Assembly (NCBI RefSeq): GCF_963674635.1
Contig: NZ_OY771475.1
Span: 4,261,001 to 4,325,000 of the forward strand
Direction of reading: 5' to 3'
DNA: 64,000 bases
Source: Breoghania sp.
Lineage (GTDB): Bacteria > Pseudomonadota > Alphaproteobacteria > Rhizobiales > Stappiaceae
Shown here piece after piece: positions 43,813-52,722 of the stretch. Within the stretch, counting starts at the first letter, position 1; each line of letters starts with the position of its first letter. The position numbers and the translations under genes were made by a program. The notes beneath the pieces are model-generated. The model was not told where the DNA came from. It was given only the letters and a program-made list of their open reading frames with translations, and made no database searches.

Positions 43813-43920
43813 CTCACGGTGGCTCAGGCCGCCTTGAACTGGTTCCCCCTGAGGTGGCCTCAGGCCGCCTCGAACTGGTTCCCCGTGAGGTGGCCTTAGG
43901 CCGCCTCGAACTGGTTCATC
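43813..43920. repeat. Three tandem 36-bp repeats covering the aceA 3' end
   Basis: Copies lie at 43813-43848, 43849-43884 and 43885-43920. The right copy encodes the last codons of aceA (NQFEAA then stop). Each other copy repeats that coding end with an in-frame stop (NQFEAA-stop, then NQFKAA-stop), since 36 is a multiple of three. The second and third copies are nearly identical; the first is more diverged. Confidence 0.9.
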
Positions 43921-45518
43921 GTGTTCTTGGCGCCTCCGGCCTTCAGTGCGCGCTCGCCGCCGACCATTTCCTTGAAGGTGTCGCCGAGATCGGAGCCAAC
44001 CTCATGTTGGTGCTTCACCGCCGAGACGCTGCGACGGATCTCTTCGCGCTGCACGTTGCGCACATAGGCCAGCATCCGCTCCTTGCCGAAATAGCCGTTG
44101 GAGAGTTCGTCCATGCCCTTCGCCGTCAGGTGGAAGGTCGGCAAGGTGATGAGGTTGTGGAAGACACCCGCCCGCGTGGCGATATCGCTCTGGAAGTTCT
44201 GCAGTCGCTCGTCCGCCTCGCGCCCGAGATCGGTCTCGTCGAATTCCGGCGACATGAGCCGGGTCCCGTCCGGATAGGCGTCCTCGCCGATCTTGCCTTG
44301 CGCGATCCAGTCCGCCCGCACCTGCTTGCGCAGGTTGAGCGTCCAGTTGAAGGACGGCGAGTTGTTGTAGGTGAGCTTGGCGTTTGGCACGACCTTGCGG
44401 ATTTCCTCCACCATCGAAGCGATTTCGGAAACGTCCGGAGTTGCCGTTTCGATCCACAGAAGATCCGCGCCGCCTTGCGAGAGCGAGGCAATGCAGTCCT
44501 CAATAACCCGTTCGCGGCCCGTATTCTCCTTGAAGGCGAAGAGGCCGTTTGCCAGCCTGACCGGACGCACCGTCTTGCCGTCCTGCGCCAGCAGAAGCTC
44601 ACCGTCGCGGGCCGGGGCATCGGCGGTCACCGGCTCGGTCTTGAGCCACTTGATGTAGTCGGAGGCAAGGTCGCCCGCCCCCTGGCTGACCGGCACCTTC
44701 TGGGTCAGCCCGGCACCGAGGCTGTCGGTGCGCGCGACGATGACGCCCTCTTCCACGCCCAGTTCCTCAAAGGCCAATCGGCAGGCCCGCAGCTTCTCGA
44801 TGAAATCCTCGCGCGGAACCGTGACCTTGCCGTCCTGATGACCGCACTGCTTGGCGTCGGAGACCTGATTTTCGATCTGAAGGCAGCAGGCCCCAGCCTT
44901 GATCAGTTCCTTGGCCAGCAGATAGGTGGCGTGCTCGTTGCCAAAGCCTGCATCGATATCGGCGATGATCGGCACGACATGGGTCTCGAACGCGTCGATT
45001 GCCGCGATGGCTTCGGCTTCCGCCTGCGCGTTGCCGGCCTCCCGCGCAGCACTCAGAGCCTTGAACAGGTCGTTCATGGCGACCTCATCCGCCTGACGCA
45101 GCGAGGTGTAGATTTCCTTCACCAGATCCACGACCGCGGTCTTCTCGTGCATGGACTGATCCGGCAGGTGCCCCCAGCGGTTGCGCAGGCCCGCCACCAT
45201 CCAGCCGGACAGATAGACATAGACGCCCTTGGCGGTGCCGCGCTGGCGCTTGACCGCCTTGATCATCTGCTGGGCGTGAAAGCCGGACCAGCATCCCAGC
45301 GACTGCGTGAATCGGCTCGGATCCGCATCATAGGCTGCCATGTCGTTCCGCATCACCTTCGCCATTTCCCGGGCGATGTCGAGATGCGTGTCGAAGGTGT
45401 TCTGCAGCCTGAGCTGCACGATGTCGTCGATCGACACACCACCCGGCATCTCCCCTTCCGGATAGCGGCGCATGAGATCGTTACGGATTTCACGATAGGT
45501 CCTGGTCATTATTGTCAC
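43896..45518 (-). CDS. aceA: Isocitrate lyase
   Basis: 540 residues, the longer ICL form. The catalytic cysteine motif is KQCGHQDGKV near residue 215, with the NADIDAGFGNEHATYLL-type metal region (DIDAGFGN) near 182 and SPSFNW plus the TLPTFHLTAKGM end typical of this clade. It splits isocitrate into glyoxylate and succinate for growth on acetate, fatty acids or propionate-derived units. It is divergent from the scfR regulator gene across a region with repeated TTTGCAAA-like sites. The C-terminal KNTMNQFEAA is encoded in a tandem 36-bp repeat, so the exact protein end may vary between strains. No malate synthase gene is nearby. Confidence 0.95.
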   Translation of the reverse strand: MTIMTRTYREIRNDLMRRYPEGEMPGGVSIDDIVQLRLQNTFDTHLDIAREMAKVMRNDMAAYDADPSRFTQSLGCWSGFHAQQMIKAVKRQRGTAKGVYVYLSGWMVAGLRNRWGHLPDQSMHEKTAVVDLVKEIYTSLRQADEVAMNDLFKALSAAREAGNAQAEAEAIAAIDAFETHVVPIIADIDAGFGNEHATYLLAKELIKAGACCLQIENQVSDAKQCGHQDGKVTVPREDFIEKLRACRLAFEELGVEEGVIVARTDSLGAGLTQKVPVSQGAGDLASDYIKWLKTEPVTADAPARDGELLLAQDGKTVRPVRLANGLFAFKENTGRERVIEDCIASLSQGGADLLWIETATPDVSEIASMVEEIRKVVPNAKLTYNNSPSFNWTLNLRKQVRADWIAQGKIGEDAYPDGTRLMSPEFDETDLGREADERLQNFQSDIATRAGVFHNLITLPTFHLTAKGMDELSNGYFGKERMLAYVRNVQREEIRRSVSAVKHQHEVGSDLGDTFKEMVGGERALKAGGAKNTMNQFEAA

Positions 45519-45740
45519 TCCTCCTGACCCTGAAAGCTCTGTCCCGGCGCGCTTGCCCAGCTGCTGTCGCCGTCGGCGGCCGAGAAATAAAGAAACCTTG
45601 CGTCTTCCTGCACCGCATGTCGCAAGGCCCCGCCATTGCGCGGAAAACGCAAACGGGCTCCCCGGTCCTTGCGTTGAGGTTCCACATTGTCATTCATGGC
45701 GATCCTCCCGATCTTGGTCATGCGGCTTGCCGACACAATA

Positions 45741-45819
45741 TTCGCAATCCATAATTCGCAAACGGCTGAAAAAGCCAAGATTTGCAAAGCAATTGCCTTC
45801 GTTTTGCGAAGGTTGCAAA
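45741..45819. promoter_or_regulatory. Cluster of TTTGCAAA-like sites in the aceA-scfR divergent promoter
   Basis: Five related elements occur within 80 bases: TTCGCAA at 45741 and 45755, TTTGCAAA at 45781, TTTGCGAA at 45803 and TTGCAAA at 45813. The actinobacterial RamB consensus contains TTTGCAAA, and the adjacent gene encodes a RamB/ScfR-type regulator, so autoregulation and control of aceA are likely. Confidence 0.7.
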
Positions 45820-45827
45820 GGATCGAA

Positions 45828-47252
45828 ATGAAGAAGGCCTTCCTGGGAGGACGTCTCCGGCAACTGCGTGAGCAGCAAGGACTGACGCAAGCGGCACTTG
45901 CGCAGCGGCTGGAAATCTCACCGAGTTATCTCAATCAGCTGGAGCGCAACCAGCGCCCGCTGACGGTGCAGGTCTTGTTGAAGATCAATGCCGAGTTTGG
46001 GCTCGACATCCAGTTCTTCTCCGAAGAAGGCGATGCCCGGCTGCTGGCCGAATTGCGCGAAGCGTTTCAGGGCGATGCCAGCCAGGAACGGGTTCCCGCT
46101 TCCCAATTGCGAGATCTTGTCGACAACATGCCTGCCGTCGCGCGCCGCTTCCTGAAGCTCTACCGCGACTATCGCGAGGCCGACGAACTCGCCAAGTCTC
46201 AAGTTCTGGGTTCCGGCGAAAACGGCCCCGTCACCGCGACGCGCACCTCTTTCGAGGAGGTGCGGGATTTCTTCTATGATAACCGGAACTTCTTTGAAGG
46301 TCTGGATGACAGGGCCGAGGCCCTGTTTGAAAACGCCGGGCTCGTGATCGGCTCTGCGGGCGATGGACTGGAGCGACGCCTGCGCGACCGGCACGGGATT
46401 TCGGTGACGATGAGCGAGGCGGGGGAAGCGGGTTGGCTGCGCCGTTTCGAGGCCAGAGAGAAAACCCTCTATCTCTCGCGCGAATTGCAGGAGGGACAGC
46501 GCGCCTTCCAGATCGCGACGCAACTGGGCTTTCTGGAGGCAACGCCGGAGATTTCCCGACTGGTGGAGACCGGCGCCTTCTCCAACGACGAAAGCCGCAG
46601 GCTTGCCCGCATCGGACTGGCGAACTATTTCGCCGGTGCCCTGATCATGCCTTATCGCAAGTTCTGGCGCTCGGCGGAGGAGAACGGCTACGACATCGCC
46701 TGGCTCTCCCGTCATTTCGGCGTCGGTTTCGAGGCGACCTGCCACCGGCTGAGCACCCTCCAGAAACAGGCTACACGCGGCGTACCGTTCTTTTTTCTGC
46801 GGGTGGACAGGGCGGGCAATATCTCCAAACGCCAGTCCGCGACCGACTTCCATTTCTCCAAGATCGGTGGCAGCTGCCCCTTGTGGAAGGTGCACTCCGC
46901 CTTCGACCGACCGGGCGAAATCCTGACCCAGATTGCCGAAATGCCGGACGGGCGGCGCTATCTTTGGATCACGCGTACGGTCAAGAGCGGGTATGGGCGC
47001 TATGGCGCGCCGGAGAAGATCTTCGCCGTGGCGCTTGGATGCGACATCCAGCATGCGGGACGGCTCGTCTATTCCAACGGGCTCGATCTCGACAATCCCA
47101 GCGCGGCAACCCCGATCGGGGCGGGATGCAAGATCTGCCCGCGCGAAGGCTGCCCGCAACGCGCGTTCCCGATGTTCGGCAAGCCCATCGTCGCCGATAG
47201 CGACAGCACGCGCTTCGCCCCCTATTCAGCCAATGGCGCGACAATGGACTGA
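45828..47252 (+). CDS. ScfR/RamB-type short-chain acyl-CoA responsive regulator
   Basis: 474 residues from the ATG at 45828, with AAGGA seven bases upstream. An XRE helix-turn-helix occupies about residues 5-60 (LRQLREQQGLTQAALAQRLEISPSYLNQLERNQRPL). A central IrrE/ImmA-like region (about 150-300) follows but lacks a clear HExxH. The C-terminal DUF2083 domain has Cys residues in GGSCPLWK and GCKICPREGCPQRAFP, possibly a metal or redox centre. Relatives control glyoxylate and methylcitrate genes in response to acyl-CoA. It is divergent from aceA and upstream of the prp genes, so both are probable targets. Confidence 0.9.
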   Translation: MKKAFLGGRLRQLREQQGLTQAALAQRLEISPSYLNQLERNQRPLTVQVLLKINAEFGLDIQFFSEEGDARLLAELREAFQGDASQERVPASQLRDLVDNMPAVARRFLKLYRDYREADELAKSQVLGSGENGPVTATRTSFEEVRDFFYDNRNFFEGLDDRAEALFENAGLVIGSAGDGLERRLRDRHGISVTMSEAGEAGWLRRFEAREKTLYLSRELQEGQRAFQIATQLGFLEATPEISRLVETGAFSNDESRRLARIGLANYFAGALIMPYRKFWRSAEENGYDIAWLSRHFGVGFEATCHRLSTLQKQATRGVPFFFLRVDRAGNISKRQSATDFHFSKIGGSCPLWKVHSAFDRPGEILTQIAEMPDGRRYLWITRTVKSGYGRYGAPEKIFAVALGCDIQHAGRLVYSNGLDLDNPSAATPIGAGCKICPREGCPQRAFPMFGKPIVADSDSTRFAPYSANGATMD

Positions 47253-47387
47253 GTTGCGGTTCCCGTCGGGGACAAACGCTTGCGCACATGAAAGCCTACC
47301 CGCTCCGCGCTTGGCAGGAGCGAAGCAAGTGGTGGCAAACCGATCTCCCGCGCGCCGCTCCCGCGTTGTTCCGCCCTCTTCGCACGC

Positions 47388-47488
47388 TTCGCAGATTTGC
47401 CTTATCCCTTCGCATTTCGTTTCATTTTCAGTCATTTACCCCGATCGTCCGCCCCCGCTATAGCTTCGCCATACCAAGCAAACGCGAA
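47388..47488 (+). promoter_or_regulatory. Promoter region of the prp operon with candidate ScfR sites
   Basis: The 247-base gap after scfR contains TTCGCAGATTTGC (47388-47400), CTTCGCATTTCG (near 47408) and GCAAACGCGAA (47478-47488). These are similar to the TTTGCAAA-like elements before scfR and aceA. They may place the prp operon under the same regulator. Confidence 0.45.
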
Positions 47489-47499
47489 GGAGCAAGCGG

Positions 47500-47952
47500 G
47501 TGGACGCTGCCGCTGTCGAGGCCCGGTCGGACGAAAGTCAGTCGGGCGAAATCCAGTTCCTTGAGCTGGTGCTGCCTGAGCAGACCAATCACTACGGCAC
47601 GCTTTATGGAGCCAATGCCCTGCACCTGATGGGCAAGGCTGCTTTCGTTTGCGCCTCACGTCGTGCCAGGCGCACCATCGTGATGGCGAAATCCGACGCC
47701 ATCGACTTTCGCAAGCCGGTGAAGCTCGGTCATCTGATTGATATCAGGGCGCGTGTGGCGGCGGAGGGACGGACGTCATTGACCGTCTGTGTCGACGTTA
47801 TCGCCGAGGATCTGGCCGACGGCTCCCGCTATCCGGCCATAAGCGGAAATTTCGTCATGGTCGCTGTCGACCGCGACGGACGCCCAACGCCCCTTGCCCC
47901 CGATGCCAACTTCAAGCCCGACGCTTGCCCACAGGAGGACCTCCACCCGTGA
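47500..47952 (+). CDS. Hotdog-fold acyl-CoA thioesterase (YciA-like)
   Basis: 150 residues from a GTG at 47500, with AAGGAG eight bases upstream. Single hotdog domain: the helix NHYGTLYGANALHLMGKAAFVCASRRAR (about 30-57) and the strand motif DFRKPVKLGHLIDIRARV match YciA/BACH-type thioesterases. It hydrolyses acyl-CoA to free acid and CoA. As first gene of the prp operon it may relieve propionyl-CoA or methylmalonyl/methylcitryl-CoA build-up. Its stop overlaps the GTG start of prpD (GTGA), so the two are coupled. Confidence 0.87.
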   Translation: MDAAAVEARSDESQSGEIQFLELVLPEQTNHYGTLYGANALHLMGKAAFVCASRRARRTIVMAKSDAIDFRKPVKLGHLIDIRARVAAEGRTSLTVCVDVIAEDLADGSRYPAISGNFVMVAVDRDGRPTPLAPDANFKPDACPQEDLHP

Positions 47953-49475
47953 TCCCACATGCCGTTCGCACTTACCGTTCCGCAGAGATGCTCCCCCGTG
48001 AGGATCAGCTCGCCTGGAAGATCGCATCCGTGGCGAGCGACGATGTCCCCCTTGATGACGATGTCGTGGAGATGATCGGCAATCGCATCATCGACAATGC
48101 GTCGGTCGCGGTCGCCTCTCTCGCCCGTCACCCGATTGTCAGCGCAAGAGCGCAGGCGCAAGCGCACCCGGCAAGGCCCGGCGCCACCGTGTTCGGGCTT
48201 TCGCCGGACGCGCGGATCTCCCCTGAATGGGCGGCGTGGGCGAATGGCGTGGCCGTACGCGAACTCGATTTCCACGATACGTTTCTTGCCGCCGACTACT
48301 CCCATCCCGGCGACAACATCCCGCCGATCCTCGCGGTTGCCCAGCATTGCGGGCTCGACGGTGCAGCTCTGGCCCGCGGCATCGCGACGGGCTACGAAAT
48401 TCAGGTCGATCTGGTGAAGGGCATTTGCCTGCACGAACACAAGATCGACCATATCGCCCATCTGGGACCATCGGCTGCCGCCGGTATCGGCACGGCACTG
48501 GGGCTGGACACGCACGTGATCTTCCAGGCGGTGCAACAAGCCCTTCACGTGACGACGACCACGCGCCAGTCGCGCAAGGGCGAGATTTCGAGCTGGAAGG
48601 CCTATGCGCCGGCCTTTGCCGGCAAGATGGCGGTGGAAGCCGTCGACCGGGCAATGCGCGGGGAAGGTGCGCCGTCTCCGGCCTGGGAGGGCGAGGACGG
48701 CTTCATCGCATGGCTGCTCGGCGGTCCGCAGGCGCACTACACGGTGCCGTTGCCGGGACCCGGCGAAGCCAAGCGGGCGATCCTGGAGACGTATACGAAG
48801 GAATACTCGGCCGAATACCAGAGCCAGGCGCTGATCGATCTCGCCCGCCGCATGGGGCCGAAGATCCGCGAGCGGGCCAATGGGTTCACGGGTGTGGAGA
48901 GCATCGTCATCCACACCAGCCACCACACCCACTACGTGATCGGAACCGGCGCGGGCGACCCTCAGAAGATCGACCCGACCGCCAGTCGTGAAACGCTCGA
49001 TCATTCGATCATGTACATCTTCGCCGTGGCGCTTGAGGACGGTGGCTGGCATCACGAGCGCTCCTATGCGCCGGAACGTGCCCAGCGCCCGGAGACCGTT
49101 GCCCTCTGGCACAAGATCTCGACCGTGGAAGAGCCCGTATGGACCGAGCGCTATCACAGCCGCGATCCGGAGACCAAGGCCTTTGGCGGTCGCGTGGTTG
49201 TCACCTTCAAGGACGGCTCGACGCTTGAGGACGAACTGGCGATTGCTGATGCCAATCCGCTTGGCGCCCGCCCGTTCACCCGCCCCGATTATGTCGCCAA
49301 GTTCCGCACGCTCGCCGAAGGCATTGTCGAGGCGAGCGAACAGGACCGTTTTATCGCCACCGTGGAGCGGCTGACCGCGTTGCGCCCCGATGAACTGGCC
49401 GGGCTTACGGTCACGGTTGCCCCTGAACGGCTCGGCCCGGCTGCATCAAGCGGACTATTCGACTTTACCCAATGA
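47949..49475 (+). CDS. prpD: 2-methylcitrate dehydratase PrpD (MmgE/PrpD family)
   Basis: 508 residues from the GTG at 47949, preceded by AGGAGG. The family motifs are IGNRIIDNASVAVASLARHP near 38-57, VRELDFHDTFLAADYSHPGDNIPPILAVAQ near 105-134, GYEIQVDL and the C-terminal third with MYIFAVALEDG. It dehydrates 2-methylcitrate to 2-methyl-cis-aconitate in the methylcitrate cycle. Overlap with the thioesterase gene and direct linkage to prpC and prpB support a propionate role over the general MmgE family. Confidence 0.93.
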   Translation: MIPHAVRTYRSAEMLPREDQLAWKIASVASDDVPLDDDVVEMIGNRIIDNASVAVASLARHPIVSARAQAQAHPARPGATVFGLSPDARISPEWAAWANGVAVRELDFHDTFLAADYSHPGDNIPPILAVAQHCGLDGAALARGIATGYEIQVDLVKGICLHEHKIDHIAHLGPSAAAGIGTALGLDTHVIFQAVQQALHVTTTTRQSRKGEISSWKAYAPAFAGKMAVEAVDRAMRGEGAPSPAWEGEDGFIAWLLGGPQAHYTVPLPGPGEAKRAILETYTKEYSAEYQSQALIDLARRMGPKIRERANGFTGVESIVIHTSHHTHYVIGTGAGDPQKIDPTASRETLDHSIMYIFAVALEDGGWHHERSYAPERAQRPETVALWHKISTVEEPVWTERYHSRDPETKAFGGRVVVTFKDGSTLEDELAIADANPLGARPFTRPDYVAKFRTLAEGIVEASEQDRFIATVERLTALRPDELAGLTVTVAPERLGPAASSGLFDFTQ

Positions 49476-49500
49476 CTTTTATCGCGAGAGGAGGCGCGTC

Positions 49501-50667
49501 ATGAGTACACCGAAGCCCAAGAAGTCCGTCGCCCTGTCCGGCGTCGTCGCAGGCAACACGGCCCTTTGTTCCGTCGGGCGTAGCGGCAACGACCTGCACT
49601 ATCGCGGCTACGACATTCTGGATCTCGCCCGCCATTGCGCATTCGAGGAGGTTGCGCATCTGCTGGTCCATGGGGAGCTGCCCACCACGGCGGAATTGGC
49701 CGCTTACAAAACGAAGCTGAAAGGCTTGCGCGGTCTTCCCGCAGCCGTTCGGCGCACGCTGGAACTGTTGCCCGCGGCGACCCACCCGATGGATGTCATG
49801 CGTTCCGGCGTCTCCGCGCTCGGTTGCGTGTTGCCCGAAGCGGTCGACCACAATCCGGCCGGCGCGCGCGATATCGCCGACCGGCTGCTCGCCTCACTGG
49901 GCTCGATGCTGCTCTATTGGCATCACTATGCGCAGAACGGTCGCCGCATCGAGGTTGAAACCGACGACGAGACGATCGGCGGCCATTTCCTGCACCTGCT
50001 GCACGGTCGCCCTGCGGCGTCGTCACATGTGGCGGCGATGCAGGCGTCGCTGGTGCTTTATGCCGAGCACGAATTCAACGCCTCCACCTTTACCGCGCGC
50101 GCCATTGCCGGAACCGGGTCGGATCTCTATTCGGCCATTACCGGGGCCATCGGCGCGTTGCGTGGCCCCAAACACGGCGGCGCGAATGAAGCGGCCTTCG
50201 AGATCCAGAAACGCTACCGCGACGAACAGGAGGCGGAGGCCGATATCCGGGAACGGGTGGCCGCCCGGGAGGTCGTCATCGGTTTCGGTCATCCGGTCTA
50301 TACGATCGCCGATCCGCGCAACGAGGTGATCAAGGAGATCTCGCGGGATCTGTCTGCGCAAGCCGGGTCCATGCGCATGTTCACCATCGCCGACCGGATC
50401 GAGGCGGTGATGGCGGAGACGAAGAACATGTTCGCCAACCTCGATTGGTTCAGCGCGGTTTCCTATCACATGATGGGCGTGCCGACGGCCATGTTCACGC
50501 CGCTCTTCGTGATCGCCCGTACCGCGGGATGGGCTGCGCATGTCATCGAACAACGCCAGGACAACAAGATCATTCGTCCTTCCGCCAATTACACCGGACC
50601 GGAGCTTCGCAAATTCGTGCCGATCGATCGGCGCGGGACAAGCGATCCGCGTTCGAAAGCCGCTTGA
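49501..50667 (+). CDS. prpC: 2-methylcitrate synthase
   Basis: 388 residues from the ATG at 49501 behind GAGAGGAGG. Citrate synthase fold with catalytic His in GPKHGGANEAA (about residue 225) and in VIGFGHPVYTIADPR (about 265), and Asp in ANLDWFSA (about 316). The short length and the YRGYDILDLA motif near 36-45 mark the PrpC/two-domain type. It condenses propionyl-CoA with oxaloacetate. Between prpD and prpB, it is the committing enzyme of the methylcitrate cycle. Confidence 0.94.
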   Translation: MSTPKPKKSVALSGVVAGNTALCSVGRSGNDLHYRGYDILDLARHCAFEEVAHLLVHGELPTTAELAAYKTKLKGLRGLPAAVRRTLELLPAATHPMDVMRSGVSALGCVLPEAVDHNPAGARDIADRLLASLGSMLLYWHHYAQNGRRIEVETDDETIGGHFLHLLHGRPAASSHVAAMQASLVLYAEHEFNASTFTARAIAGTGSDLYSAITGAIGALRGPKHGGANEAAFEIQKRYRDEQEAEADIRERVAAREVVIGFGHPVYTIADPRNEVIKEISRDLSAQAGSMRMFTIADRIEAVMAETKNMFANLDWFSAVSYHMMGVPTAMFTPLFVIARTAGWAAHVIEQRQDNKIIRPSANYTGPELRKFVPIDRRGTSDPRSKAA

Positions 50668-50677
50668 AGGAGCGACC

Positions 50678-51622
50678 ATGCCCTATCTCGTTTCATCTGA
50701 TCTTGCCCACGAGCCTGCGGGTGCGCGTTTTCGCGCGCTCGTTGACGCGGGCGGCATCGCGCGGTTGCCGGGTGCCCATAATGGCATGGCGGCCCTTCAG
50801 GCGAAGGCGACCGGTTTTCAGGGGCTCTATCTTTCCGGCGCGGCGATGACCGCACAGATGGGCCTGCCGGATCTCGGCATCATCACCGTCGACGAGGTTG
50901 CCTTTTTCATTCGGCAGATCGCGCGGGCAAGCGGTCTGCCGTTGCTGGTCGATGGTGACACCGGCTATGGCGAGGCGCTCAACGTCATGCACATGGTGCG
51001 CACCTTTGAGGATGCAGGCGCCGGTGCGGTCCATATCGAGGACCAGTTGCTGCCCAAGAAATGCGGTCATCTGAACGACAAGAAGCTCGCCGCACCGCAG
51101 GATATGGCAGCAAAGGTGGCCGCGGCGGCGAAAGCACGCCGTCATCTCTACATCATCGCCCGCACCGATGCGGCGGCCAGCGAAGGCCTCGACGGGGCGG
51201 TCGCCCGCGCCAAGCTCTACATGGAGGCGGGTGCCGACGCGATCTTCCCCGAAGCTCTGACGTCGGCGGAGATGTTTCGCGACTTCGCCGCCCGACTGCC
51301 CGGCGTGCCCCTGCTCGCCAATATGACGGAGTTTGGCAGGACGCCGTTTTTCACTGCCGACGAATTCGAGGCAATGGGCTTTGCCATGGTGATCTGGCCG
51401 GTCTCGTCCCTGCGTGTGGCCAACAAGGCGCAGGCGGATCTCTACGCCACCTTGAAGCGGGATGGCAGCACACGAGCCATGTTGGAGCAGATGCAGACGC
51501 GAGCTGAGCTCTACGAGACCATCGGCCTTGCCGACTATGAGGCCCTCGACGGCTCGATCGTCGCGACGCTCCTCGCTGCCGAAGACGGTCGCGCCAGTGG
51601 CGGGGCAGGATGCGGTCAGTAG
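50678..51622 (+). CDS. prpB: 2-methylisocitrate lyase
   Basis: 314 residues from the ATG at 50678 with GAAGGAG upstream. ICL/PEP mutase superfamily: GAAMTAQMGLPDLG (about 52-65), LLVDGDTGYGEALNV (about 88-102) with the Mg ligands, and the catalytic KKCGHL near 127-132. It splits 2-methylisocitrate into pyruvate and succinate. It ends the operon thioesterase-prpD-prpC-prpB. No terminator of obvious strength follows. Confidence 0.94.
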   Translation: MPYLVSSDLAHEPAGARFRALVDAGGIARLPGAHNGMAALQAKATGFQGLYLSGAAMTAQMGLPDLGIITVDEVAFFIRQIARASGLPLLVDGDTGYGEALNVMHMVRTFEDAGAGAVHIEDQLLPKKCGHLNDKKLAAPQDMAAKVAAAAKARRHLYIIARTDAAASEGLDGAVARAKLYMEAGADAIFPEALTSAEMFRDFAARLPGVPLLANMTEFGRTPFFTADEFEAMGFAMVIWPVSSLRVANKAQADLYATLKRDGSTRAMLEQMQTRAELYETIGLADYEALDGSIVATLLAAEDGRASGGAGCGQ

Positions 51623-52263
51623 GCTCGGGCCGTCCCGTTCCTCGCCGCGGTGCCGGATTGGGGCGCCGATCCGCCCGGTTCCACCTGCCTGTCGCGAAGG
51701 GCGGCAGATCTGCTTGCCGGATTGCGTGTTGCCGGGCAATCGACGCCGACTGACACTGCATCGCACCCGGCAAACCGATGCAGAACGGCCTCCACGAAAG
51801 CTGCGACGGCAGCTTGAAGGAGGAGGACCGGCAAAGACCTCGTTCGTCGCTCGACATTATGATGCCAAGCGAGTTCGCCGTGGAAATGGCACCGATACCC
51901 AAGGCCGCATGAGACCCAAGACCAGCTCCTTGTGTCTTCAAGTTACCGGAAGAACGGCGGGGCTTCGGTCATCGACACGCTCCGTCCCGGCCACGGAAGA
52001 AACAATCCACAAACAGGAAATACAATCGCCGTTCATATCCCCCGGCGTCCTCCCTGCGGGCCGCAGCCCTAAGCCCCACAGGACATCATGTCCAATAGGC
52101 ATTTTTGCATTTTTCGCCAATGCGTCGGAAATCGCAGCTTCTGCGCCTGCCTGCCGCAAAATGGACAGTTGAAACAATCCTTTGATCCGGCTCTACTGCC
52201 ACAGCAGTCCACGGAAAAGGGCAGGCCTGCCTTGATATCACGGTTGGTCGGAGGGCGGGTGAG
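51623..52263. other. Intergenic region after prpB, no gene seen
   Basis: 641 bases with no frame having family resemblance or a good ribosome site. Composition drops toward AT near 52080-52130. It probably holds the promoter of the next gene. Confidence 0.5.
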
Positions 52264-52722
52264 ATGATACGACGTTTTCTGAAGTTCATTCCTATAGTTT
52301 TTGCCACGATACTCGTTGTCACTCGAGCTAATGCCTGGACCCGCGACGAGTTGCAGGAGCCATTCGATCCGAGGGAACTGACATCCGCGGAGATCCGCTT
52401 TCTCCAAACCGGTCTCGCATTCCACGGCGAATACGACGGGATGATCGATGGCAAATGGGGGCGGGCCAGCACTCGGGCTTTGGTCCGTTTTGTCGAGAAA
52501 TACGATTTACCCATATCTTCCGACATTCCCCGGTTCGCCGTGGCAGGACTTGGTTCTTTCACGAACAGCGTTTTGAGAGCCGGAGGATGGACACGAAAGT
52601 TCTTTCCAAATTTGAATATTTCCTTCCTTGTTCCGTCATATTCGGAAAAAAACCGGGCGAGGCTATGGAGGGATAACAATAGATTCTTTCGAATGGAAAA
52701 TAAGATACCTTCTAACAAATGA
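52264..52722 (+). CDS. Secreted protein with peptidoglycan-binding-like domain, likely 5' part of a frameshifted protease gene
   Basis: 152 residues. A signal peptide (to ANA, about residue 24) is followed by a PG_binding_1-like segment (about 42-80: LTSAEIRFLQTGLAFHGEYDGMIDGKWGRASTRALVRF). The frame then runs into the next one, which encodes a trypsin-like protease but has no signal of its own. The two frames overlap by 95 bases. Related alphaproteobacterial proteins carry a signal, this type of domain and a protease in one chain. A single indel near 52680-52720 would join them. The last residues (MENKIPSNK) may therefore be out-of-frame. Confidence 0.7.
   Translation: MIRRFLKFIPIVFATILVVTRANAWTRDELQEPFDPRELTSAEIRFLQTGLAFHGEYDGMIDGKWGRASTRALVRFVEKYDLPISSDIPRFAVAGLGSFTNSVLRAGGWTRKFFPNLNISFLVPSYSEKNRARLWRDNNRFFRMENKIPSNK

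Noticed and set aside
43803..45527. 574-codon open frame on the plus strand opposite aceA
   Set aside because: It is the antisense shadow of isocitrate lyase in high-GC DNA; it has no family resemblance and no ribosome site.
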